From Chryseobacterium sp. (GTDB lineage Bacteria; Bacteroidota; Bacteroidia; Flavobacteriales; Weeksellaceae): 64,000 nucleotides of DNA. Below are positions 56,717-64,000 of this stretch, piece by piece. Each line of letters starts with the position of its first letter. Within the stretch, counting starts at the first letter, position 1. The notes beneath the pieces were generated by a model. The model was not told the origin of the DNA, ran no database searches, and saw nothing but the letters and a program-made list of their open reading frames with translations. The position numbers and the translations under genes were made by a program. The stretch lies in assembly GCA_031286615.1 (NCBI GenBank), contig JAITUA010000015.1, forward strand, positions 558,001 through 622,000. The letters run 5' to 3'.

Positions 56717-59512
56717 TTATAAATTAAAATTGATTTCCATCCCGAAATAAGGATCATAAGCACCTTTTCTATTGATGGTAAATCCGTTGATATTGTAAGG
56801 TGTATAGTAGCTGAACAGCCTGTTGGCAAACATAGATACTACAACAGCTTTATTTCTGAAGCTTTTGGTTACTTTCAGATTGAGGTTCATTTCCATAGGT
56901 CTTCGGGAGGCATTATATAAGTCCTCATTCTGAGCGATGATAAGACTTTCAAGGATTGTTCCCTTGGCTGTTTCCGGATTAAAAGGGAAGATATGACCGT
57001 CCTGATCTACATAATGGCTTGGAATTCCGCTCATAGGCTCAAGTTTTCTCATAGAATACCATGAAAACTGGAATGAGGATGAAAAAACAAGGTCCAGACG
57101 GGGAATATAAGTATCCATCATCAGATTGGTATTCAGTACTTCATTCAACGAATTAGGTTCCATTCCCTCGTATAATCCCAGATAAGGATAAGGTCTTCCA
57201 TTGATCAATAAATCTCTTCCTCTGTATACCGGCAGGCTGTTGCCATATTTTGTACGAAACCAGGCTCCGTTTAAAGTAAATCTTGTATTAATTCCAGGAA
57301 TTCTGTTGGAAGAATATTGAAATTCTACACCTTCCTTATCTACTTTGCTGCCATTTCGCTGAGTGGCATACAGAAAGTTTTCATTCACTGTCTGATAGGG
57401 AAGTGTATTCAAATCTGGCGGAGAAGTGATAGCATCGTGATTCAGACCAGAAGTGTCATATTTTTTATATTGATACAAAGCATATTCATTCATGGAACGA
57501 AATGCATTGCGCATATTTTCTTTAAAAACAGTAACAGATAACTGATGTGCACCCAGACTGAAATCAACTCTTGCTTCAAATTTTTCATTCACAGCAGGTT
57601 CTATTTCAGTATTCTGTGGATTGTATATCAATGTCTTATAATTGATTCTTCTGTAGTTTGGATTGTTGTGAAAATAATTGAGCTGTTGAATGTCTTTATA
57701 AATAAGTTCAGGGTATAATAAATTCAGGTCCGGAAATAAGCTCTGTTTACCATATCCTAATGTTAAAGCTAAAATTGCTTTTTTGTTCATCCAGTCAAAC
57801 GAAGGAAGTTCCCATTGGAAGTTGGCTCTGGGATCTGTATACCATTTTCCATTCATTTTGAAATGAGAAGGAAGATTCATCATAGCATTTCCTCTTAATC
57901 CTAATGCCAATATAAGTTTGTGATTACCTGCATGCAATGAACTTACAGATTCCAGAAATAATGCTGAAGTCATATAAGCCGGAATATCGCGGTAAGGGCG
58001 TGGTCTGAAAGTAGCTTTTGGGTCAATGGGTCTGTAGATGTCAAATAGCTGCCCTTTGCCCCAGTTTTTACTCATCTGCCAATCGAATCCGGCATTGAAC
58101 TCATGGTGAACAGATTTTGAATCTACCTGAAAGTTATTGATCATTTTAACAAACAGATCGAGAGGTTTTCCGTCCACTGTATAATTGGAAATATATCTTG
58201 GTTCTGGATAATAACCATCGTATTCCCCTTCAGTTGCTGAGAGAGGAAAGGCCATTGCATTTTCCAGCTGAATAAATTTGGTCTGCTTTATCCTGTCAAA
58301 TCTTTGGTTAGCCGTTGCCTGAATTTCGGTTGACCGATAGAATGAAGGCTCATTTTTAGTATACGTAAACAAATTGGAAAGACTCAAAAAATGATTATTC
58401 ACCTCATAAGAATTGAGTTCGGACAGGTCTACATCAGGATCAGATTTTGAACCGTCCAGTGAACCTGTATAACTGAGATTGCTCTGCCATTTACCGGTTC
58501 CGTGATCCCATTTTTTTTCTTTTATAACGGCGATATGAGCGGTAATTCTTTTATAGCTTTCAAGCCGGTCTCTTGGGTCGGATTTTGCATTCAGATAATC
58601 CAGTCCTGTATTGATTTTCAGATCTTTTTCTTTGTTTTCAAAACCTTTGCTTACGGCAAAAAGTTTACTGTAACCATCTGCCTTAAATCTTGCTTTCCAT
58701 TTTGTGTATCCGGATTTGTTCGTGATTTTTACAATTCCTGAAGTCAGGTTTCCATAGACAGCGGACGGAATTCCACGGAGAACTTCCACGCTCTCAATCT
58801 GATCCGTAGAAATGGTTCTCATATCTACACCGCTGTTTATATTAAGCCTTCTCTTAAGTCCGTTATTGGTTTTGTCTGAAAAATCATAAGAATACTGCAG
58901 GTTGGCATTAGAGTTTAGCGGAGCACCATCAACCAAAAATGTAGTTCCCATAGAAGATGTGTTGTAATCACTGCTTGGTCTGCCGGTTTCGCGGAGGCTT
59001 ATTTTGTTAACCTGATTAAGAACCGGATCGCCTGACCTTCCACCAGGAAGAAGTTCCAGAAGATCAGAAAAGCTTGAAGGCTGCAAATGCTGCATAGCCC
59101 GCTGGCTGATTATAGAGGAGGAGGTAAGCCCTTTACCTTCTTTGGCTGTAATAACCACTTCTTCAATAGTATTTATCTTCTCTGCAAATGAAAAAACAAA
59201 TGCTTCAGACTTTGTCACAGATATTGTACCTGAATATCCAAGAATTCCGTTTTTCCAGGCCTCGATTTTATATTTTCCGGGGAGAAGATGTGTTTCTGCT
59301 ATTCCTTTTTCATTGGTAGAAGATGTATAAGTGTTTTCTTCAGAGAAAATTTTTATTTCAGAGTCTTTTAGTGAAGTCTGATTTTTGTCTTTTATTTCAA
59401 AAGTGATTGTAAATTCCAGATTTTGGGACTTGGCTGCTGTAATCGTGATGATAAAAATAAGAAAGCTGAAAAATCGGAGCCTCAAAGGGAATCGGGAGTC
59501 ATGGTGTACCAT
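56717..59512 (-). CDS. TonB-dependent outer-membrane receptor
   Basis: A 931-residue receptor: signal segment (about 12-29), CarboxypepD_reg-like domain (about 32-115, GIAETHLLPGKYKIEAW), a plug domain (about 120-260, IEEVVITAKEGKGL as TonB-box-like region, then VEVLRGIPSAVYGNLTSGIVKI) and a 22-stranded barrel ending GMEINFNL. It imports an unknown large or metal-bound ligand using TonB energy. The DUF4876, DUF6850 and di-haem peroxidase genes follow on the same strand with tiny gaps, so they are likely one operon. CAAAAGTA at 59531 gives a -7 box (TACTTTTG) just upstream. Confidence 0.92.
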   Translation of the reverse strand: MVHHDSRFPLRLRFFSFLIFIITITAAKSQNLEFTITFEIKDKNQTSLKDSEIKIFSEENTYTSSTNEKGIAETHLLPGKYKIEAWKNGILGYSGTISVTKSEAFVFSFAEKINTIEEVVITAKEGKGLTSSSIISQRAMQHLQPSSFSDLLELLPGGRSGDPVLNQVNKISLRETGRPSSDYNTSSMGTTFLVDGAPLNSNANLQYSYDFSDKTNNGLKRRLNINSGVDMRTISTDQIESVEVLRGIPSAVYGNLTSGIVKITNKSGYTKWKARFKADGYSKLFAVSKGFENKEKDLKINTGLDYLNAKSDPRDRLESYKRITAHIAVIKEKKWDHGTGKWQSNLSYTGSLDGSKSDPDVDLSELNSYEVNNHFLSLSNLFTYTKNEPSFYRSTEIQATANQRFDRIKQTKFIQLENAMAFPLSATEGEYDGYYPEPRYISNYTVDGKPLDLFVKMINNFQVDSKSVHHEFNAGFDWQMSKNWGKGQLFDIYRPIDPKATFRPRPYRDIPAYMTSALFLESVSSLHAGNHKLILALGLRGNAMMNLPSHFKMNGKWYTDPRANFQWELPSFDWMNKKAILALTLGYGKQSLFPDLNLLYPELIYKDIQQLNYFHNNPNYRRINYKTLIYNPQNTEIEPAVNEKFEARVDFSLGAHQLSVTVFKENMRNAFRSMNEYALYQYKKYDTSGLNHDAITSPPDLNTLPYQTVNENFLYATQRNGSKVDKEGVEFQYSSNRIPGINTRFTLNGAWFRTKYGNSLPVYRGRDLLINGRPYPYLGLYEGMEPNSLNEVLNTNLMMDTYIPRLDLVFSSSFQFSWYSMRKLEPMSGIPSHYVDQDGHIFPFNPETAKGTILESLIIAQNEDLYNASRRPMEMNLNLKVTKSFRNKAVVVSMFANRLFSYYTPYNINGFTINRKGAYDPYFGMEINFNL

Positions 59513-59812
59513 CTGGCATTATTCTTTCGGCAAAAGTAAGAGCATCAATATAAGTTTACTAATTTTATTTAGAATAATTTAAAATAAATGACAAGAATCA
59601 TTTTTGCTGTTTTAATAATATTTTTGTTGAAAGTTGAAATTTTTAGATGTAAAATGGTTTGTAATAATGAATTGCATAATTATGTTTTATTTTAGGTGCA
59701 ATTTATCTCTAACTATTTTTTGTGGAGTTATTGGATTGGCATAAATGAAAAGCACTTCATTGCTGAAGTGCCAAAAATTAACTTGAAATGAGATATAGAA
59801 GAGTGATTGATT
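59513..59812. other. gene-free 300-base spacer
   Basis: It contains upstream DNA of the TonB receptor gene (with TACTTTTG on the minus strand at 59538-59531) and a terminator hairpin at 59752-59771. No other feature is supported. Confidence 0.5.
59752..59771 (-). terminator. terminator of the alpha/beta hydrolase gene
   Basis: Perfect stem GCACTTCA/TGAAGTGC with TTGC loop, followed on the minus strand by TTTTCATTTAT. It lies 41 bases beyond the stop. Confidence 0.68.
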
Positions 59813-61771
59813 CTAAAGTTTTACTTTTTTATTAATGATTTTTCCATTAGAAAGCGTGACCTGTACCAGATAAACGCCCGGTTCTAAATTTCGGGATTCA
59901 AACTGTTGTCTGTTAACTTCCTGCTGAGCGATCAGAGCACCGGAAATACTATAGATGCTGATGTTTTTAATATCATTGCCTGCTTTTGCAATAATTTGCT
60001 GCTTTTGAGTGAAAATATCAGTACTGTTCTCAGGAGATGATGTACCTCCAATTGCTTTATTGAACTGAAGATTGTAATAGGGAGTTACCACTTCAAACGT
60101 ATAGTTTTTACTTTCGAGATCCTGTACATTGATACCTCCGGTTTCACGGTATTGTTGCTGAGAAATACTTTTGATCAGTGTTTTGTTTTCATCAAAAACG
60201 TTTACGGCAGTAAGTTCATCCGGATTAACTTTTAATTGTAAAAACGATGAGTTCGCAGATTGTACGATTTCGTTTTCAGCAACTTCCTGAGGCGTGTTTT
60301 TGATGTATGGAATTATTTTATTTTCATTGTTTTCCGATACTTTTAATAAATAAACTCCGTCTTTCAAAGTGGATAAATTTTGTTCACTGGCTGTTCTGTT
60401 CTGAGCTTTTTCTTGATTGAAGTCTGTTATTTCAATCAACTGCATATTGCCCAGATCCGGTTTTATTTGTGAAGAGAGGGGAGAAGGTTTTTCAGATGTT
60501 TTTTCTGCTGACTGTTTGCCGAAAACAGATCCTGCAATTGCCCATTCATTAAGAAGTCCGCCGCTTCTCAACGTATTGAATTTAGCATTTGAAGCCAAAG
60601 TAAAAGGAAGAACCCCGCCTACATGGCCAAGTGGTCCCCAGTAAAATGAATCTAATTTATACTTATTTAAATCCCACCATGCATAATAGCCACGTTGAAC
60701 ATCGATAGTTTTAGAAGTATTTTCAGGTGGAATAGCTAAATCAACAGTAGAATGGCCTAATGTCATTGGAGTTTTGTTGTACCAGTCGTACACATCCTTT
60801 GGTTTCATGCACTGTCTTAGCTTGTTATTGGGATTGTTGGTAACATCATTCACGAAATTTGTCGTAAAGAGTTTTCTCCATATCACTGGCCCCCATAAAA
60901 GTCCGCCGTTATCCTGAACAACATGATAATTGTATTTATCAAGATATTCTGCGGAAATGACTTCCGAAATATTGTTATTATATGTTTTGTATCCCGTATT
61001 GTTGCAGGTATGGAGAACATTGGCCAGGAATGAGGTAAATGGATAAATATCTTTCTCCAAAACTCCTTTATTTAAAGTAACTCCTGAGAAATCATAGGGT
61101 CCGTCTCCCATATACGCATATTTGAATTTGATATTATTAGGATTCGAGATGCTTAATCTTTTTAGAGTAGACATCGCAGCATGGGCTCCCTGGGAATATC
61201 CGGCTAAAAAGTACTCATCATAGCGTTTAACTCCTAATTGACCGAGTACTTTGTTGGCAGCCGTGATGAAATCAATAGTCGCGCCTGCTTCAGTTGCATA
61301 GTCTACATAAGGATGAACTCCCTCTCCGGTTCCCATTCCTACGTAATCAGGAGCCATTAAAATATAGCCATTGAGTACATAAGACAATTCAACAACAAAC
61401 CCTGCTGTTAGTGCTCCTTTGAAATTAGACGGAACATTATTTCTGCTGTCTGTAGTTCCGTGATCAGATACAACTGTTGATAATTTGAAGCCTACGTTGG
61501 GATACATTAGCAACCCGGTAGCTTTTACAAGAACATTGTTTTCATTTTTGGTGTAGTAAGTGATTTTGTAGCCCTTTAGCCCCACATTAAAGCTGTTCAG
61601 GTAGCTGGCAAATTCCGGAGCATCCTGATCACCAAGATTATTGGAGATAAAATTGATGACTCCCTGGGGTGTTAAATCCAGTTTCTGTTCCGCACTTACG
61701 ACATCTCCAGCCTGCTGTGCAAAGTAGAATGGGGCAGTAAGGCCCAGTAAAAAAGTTGTAATTTTTCTCAT
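59813..61771 (-). CDS. secreted alpha/beta hydrolase with T9SS sorting domain
   Basis: 652 residues: signal peptide (MRKITTFLLGLTAPFYFAQ), an alpha/beta hydrolase of the secretory lipase type (about 60-410) with HGTTDSR, APDYVGMG, nucleophile Ser193 in GYSQGAH, and a late GHVGG His. A linker and a type A T9SS C-terminal domain (about 580-652) follow, with IYSISGALI, LEPGVYLVQV and IINKKVKL. The CTD directs export across the outer membrane through the type IX system and attachment or release. Ester or lipid substrates are likely but not determinable. It is monocistronic. Confidence 0.88.
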   Translation of the reverse strand: MRKITTFLLGLTAPFYFAQQAGDVVSAEQKLDLTPQGVINFISNNLGDQDAPEFASYLNSFNVGLKGYKITYYTKNENNVLVKATGLLMYPNVGFKLSTVVSDHGTTDSRNNVPSNFKGALTAGFVVELSYVLNGYILMAPDYVGMGTGEGVHPYVDYATEAGATIDFITAANKVLGQLGVKRYDEYFLAGYSQGAHAAMSTLKRLSISNPNNIKFKYAYMGDGPYDFSGVTLNKGVLEKDIYPFTSFLANVLHTCNNTGYKTYNNNISEVISAEYLDKYNYHVVQDNGGLLWGPVIWRKLFTTNFVNDVTNNPNNKLRQCMKPKDVYDWYNKTPMTLGHSTVDLAIPPENTSKTIDVQRGYYAWWDLNKYKLDSFYWGPLGHVGGVLPFTLASNAKFNTLRSGGLLNEWAIAGSVFGKQSAEKTSEKPSPLSSQIKPDLGNMQLIEITDFNQEKAQNRTASEQNLSTLKDGVYLLKVSENNENKIIPYIKNTPQEVAENEIVQSANSSFLQLKVNPDELTAVNVFDENKTLIKSISQQQYRETGGINVQDLESKNYTFEVVTPYYNLQFNKAIGGTSSPENSTDIFTQKQQIIAKAGNDIKNISIYSISGALIAQQEVNRQQFESRNLEPGVYLVQVTLSNGKIINKKVKL

Positions 61772-61881
61772 ATTGATGTATTTTCTATGGTATTAAGGTA
61801 ATGACTTTAATAAATTCAAGAAAATATTACGACATCAATAATTATTCATTGAATATCAATTCTCTGCAATGTGAGTAAAAT

Positions 61882-61913
61882 AAAAGAGTCTGACCCTCGG
61901 CCAGACTCTTTTT
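61882..61913 (-). terminator. terminator of the acyl-CoA dehydrogenase gene
   Basis: AAAGAGTCTGACC/GGCCAGACTCTTT stem (one mismatch) with CTC loop and a T-run on the minus strand. Confidence 0.8.
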
Positions 61914-61929
61914 ATATATTTTGTATTTT

Positions 61930-63108
61930 TTAGAAAGCGTTGATTCCCGTAATGTCTAATCCGGTGATCAATAAGTGAACATCATGTGTTCCTTCGTAAG
62001 TGATCACAGATTCAAGGTTAGCAGCGTGTCTCATCATTGGGAATTCACCCATGATTCCCATACCACCCAGGATCTGTCTGGATTCTCTGGCAATTTCAAT
62101 AGCCATATTAACGTTGTTACGCTTAGCCATAGAGATTTGAGCAGGAGTTGCTTTGTGAGCATTTTTAAGATTTCCTAACTGAAGACATAATAACTGAGCT
62201 TTTGTAATCTCAGTTAAGAATTCAGCCAGTTTTTTCTGCTGAAGCTGGTAAGAACCAATTGGTTTTCCAAACTGTTTTCTTTCCTTAGAGTACTGAACAG
62301 CAGTACAGTGGCAGTCAATAGCAGCACCGATTACTCCCCATGAAATTCCATATCTTGCAGAGTTCAGACAAGATAAAGGCCCTTTCAGTCCTGTTACTCC
62401 AGGAAGAAGGTTTTCTTTGGGTACTTTTACATCATTGAATACCAATTCTCCGGTTTTTGATGCTCTTAAGCTCCATTTATTGTGAGTTTCGGGGGTAGTA
62501 AATCCTTCCATTCCTCTTTCAACGATCAATCCCTGTACTTTTCCTTCTTCATTTTTTGCCCATACTACAGCGATATCGCATAGAGGGGAATTGGTGATCC
62601 ACATTTTAGCCCCATTCAAAAGATAATGATCTCCCATATCTTTAAAATAAGTTTCCATAGAACCCGGGTCTGAACCATGATTAGGCTCTGTCAATCCAAA
62701 AGATCCGATCATTTCTCCGGCAGCAAGCTTAGGAAGATATTTCATTTTCTGTTCCTCAGAACCGAATTCATTGATAGGAAACATCACCAAAGAGCTCTGA
62801 ACTGAAGCTGCAGAACGTACTGCTGAATCTCCTCTTTCCAACTCCTGCATAATCAGACCATAAGAAATCTGGTCTAATCCTGAACCGCCATACTCAACCG
62901 GGATATAAGGTCCCAATGCTCCGATTTTCCCTAATTCTCTCATAAGATTAGGTATATCTGTATGATTTTGAGCGGCCTGATCAATCTGCGGCATTACAAA
63001 ACTTTCAACCCAGTCTCTTACAGACTGGCGGATTAGTTTGTGTTCTTCAGTAAGTAAAGCATCAATTCCATAATAATCAGGGATGCTTGTAAGAGGATAA
63101 TATGACAT
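61930..63108 (-). CDS. gcdH: glutaryl-CoA dehydrogenase-type acyl-CoA dehydrogenase
   Basis: A 392-residue FAD enzyme. Motifs: LLTEEHKLIRQSVRDWVESF at the N-terminus, GSFGLTEPNHGSDPGSM (FAD/substrate loop), KMWITNSPLCDIAVVWA, ERKQFGKPIGSYQLQQKKLA, and TYEGTHDVHLLITG with the catalytic Glu in the position used by glutaryl-CoA and short-chain dehydrogenases. It would oxidise and decarboxylate glutaryl-CoA to crotonyl-CoA in lysine/tryptophan breakdown. A related short-chain substrate cannot be excluded. Monocistronic with its own terminator. The next gene upstream is a Nudix regulator. Confidence 0.88.
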   Translation of the reverse strand: MSYYPLTSIPDYYGIDALLTEEHKLIRQSVRDWVESFVMPQIDQAAQNHTDIPNLMRELGKIGALGPYIPVEYGGSGLDQISYGLIMQELERGDSAVRSAASVQSSLVMFPINEFGSEEQKMKYLPKLAAGEMIGSFGLTEPNHGSDPGSMETYFKDMGDHYLLNGAKMWITNSPLCDIAVVWAKNEEGKVQGLIVERGMEGFTTPETHNKWSLRASKTGELVFNDVKVPKENLLPGVTGLKGPLSCLNSARYGISWGVIGAAIDCHCTAVQYSKERKQFGKPIGSYQLQQKKLAEFLTEITKAQLLCLQLGNLKNAHKATPAQISMAKRNNVNMAIEIARESRQILGGMGIMGEFPMMRHAANLESVITYEGTHDVHLLITGLDITGINAF

Positions 63109-63236
63109 GATTTTTTGATTTGGTTAAAAGTAACATTTTTCGTGGTGTCTTGAAAATTTTTTTGAAAACTTATCTTTCAGTTGGTTTTCAGACAGATAAT
63201 GCTCTTTTTATTTGTTTATAAGATAAATTCAGTGTT

Positions 63237-64000
63237 TTAAGCCTCCTCATCATTAGATATAGGATACTGATTGGTAGAATTGTGCACCTTGCTTTTAAAT
63301 TTATACAGATAAGGAGCTTTATTAGCTGAGCCATCATATAATTTTTCCAGCCTGTCAAGAATATTTAAACTTAAGATTTTGCGTTGGAAGTTATTTCTTC
63401 GGAATTTTTGCCCCAAAATGGTTTCATAAAGAGATTGAAGATCTTTCATCGTAAACTTTTCAGGAAGCAGATTGCTGGCCGCTACTTCTGTATTAATATT
63501 CATCCGCAGGTATTCTAAGCCTGTTTCTATGATTCTGTCGTGATCAAAGGCCATCTTGGGAAGATTGCTTACCTCAAACCATTCACAACTTTCATTGAAG
63601 GCATCGGGGAAAGTATTGGCCATTGAAAAATCAATAAGGCTGCAATATCCTACTGTGATGAATCTTTGAAAAATCCAGTGATCTTCCGGTACCTCAATTC
63701 CTTTATTGTTAAGAAGAATCTGATGAACATTATTTTCTGTACGGTCTATTCTCCCAAACGTATGAAACTGTTTCAGAAATATATCTTTAAGATGTGTTCT
63801 TTCGAATAAAACCCTTGCTGCAGCTTCCCTTAAATCTTCATCATTGAAAACAAAACCACCCGGAAGTGACCATAAATCCAGATCGTGATACTTTAAAAGA
63901 AGAACTTTCAAAATGTTATTATGAAAGCCGAATATAGTACAGTCCACAGAGATATGGGCAACAAAATCTTTGGTATCGATAAGTTCCCTAAGTGTTTCTT
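63237..64000 (-). CDS. Nudix/winged-helix (NrtR-like) regulator, cut by the window edge
   Basis: The frame is open to the right edge. The GTG at 63947 is internal, since upstream codons already read KDFVAHISVDCTIFGFHNN, a normal Nudix N-terminus. At least 253 residues remain. The Nudix box is degenerate (SLPGGFVFNDEDLREAAARV, then LFERTHL, lacking the usual REx2EE), and the C-terminal third (MKDLQSLYETILGQKFRRNN, FQRKIL) has the winged-helix form of NrtR-type ADP-ribose-sensing repressors. It more probably binds than hydrolyses its ligand. Targets are not visible. It is transcribed toward the acyl-CoA dehydrogenase gene with a 128-base gap. Confidence 0.82.
   Translation of the reverse strand, partial: ETLRELIDTKDFVAHISVDCTIFGFHNNILKVLLLKYHDLDLWSLPGGFVFNDEDLREAAARVLFERTHLKDIFLKQFHTFGRIDRTENNVHQILLNNKGIEVPEDHWIFQRFITVGYCSLIDFSMANTFPDAFNESCEWFEVSNLPKMAFDHDRIIETGLEYLRMNINTEVAASNLLPEKFTMKDLQSLYETILGQKFRRNNFQRKILSLNILDRLEKLYDGSANKAPYLYKFKSKVHNSTNQYPISNDEEA

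Overview
The window looks like chromosomal DNA of a flavobacterium of the Chryseobacterium type (Weeksellaceae). The DNA is AT-rich. There is a gliding-associated lipoprotein isomerase (GldI), a C-terminal type IX secretion sorting domain, a TonB receptor next to DUF4876 and DUF6850 genes, many lipoproteins, and promoters of the Bacteroidetes form TTTG-N20-TAnnTTTG. No rRNA, tRNA, CRISPR array, insertion sequence or prophage was recognised.

Positions 1-16.6 kb form an accessory island of type VI secretion cargo, all on the + strand. It opens with the 3' end of a vgrG. A DUF3289-type effector follows, and behind it lies a decaying array of alternating small lipoproteins (putative immunity) and orphan copies of the effector C-terminus. 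Next come two LysM proteins, one ending in a PAAR-like DUF4280 domain. Two large cell-wall effectors share N-terminal beta-rich modules: one joins a lambda-R-like lytic transglycosylase to a C39/papain-like domain, the other joins a lytic transglycosylase to an M23 peptidase but is interrupted by an in-frame TGA. Each is followed by lipoproteins, some intact and some broken. A truncated DUF4280 copy and an SH3b pseudogene mark a duplication junction between the two modules.

Positions 16.6-18.5 kb hold the most novel-looking locus. A 73-residue secreted peptide ends in GHGCPACGMG. Three bases later begins a DUF692/MNIO enzyme with an extra C-terminal domain, followed by a four-helix DUF1772 membrane protein. 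This has the form of a ribosomally made, post-translationally modified peptide (RiPP) system.

Positions 18.5-50.2 kb are mostly core genes: rpe, an M42 peptidase, mnmD, ilvE, gldI with a cyclophilin-FKBP fusion, three tandem M28-type peptidases (one with a degraded active site), serC-serA-DUF1015, a ferredoxin, an acyl-CoA reductase, a peroxiredoxin/thioredoxin/DUF6952 cluster, an M16 peptidase with an aminotransferase, rsmG, and a translationally coupled lipoprotein-DUF922-AddB-like operon.

Positions 50.3-64 kb hold a patatin-Omp85 protein and a minus-strand locus (TonB receptor, DUF4876 lipoprotein, DUF6850 barrel, di-haem peroxidase) that looks like an outer-membrane uptake and redox unit. 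A T9SS-exported alpha/beta hydrolase, a glutaryl-CoA-type dehydrogenase and a NrtR-like Nudix regulator cut by the right edge complete the window.
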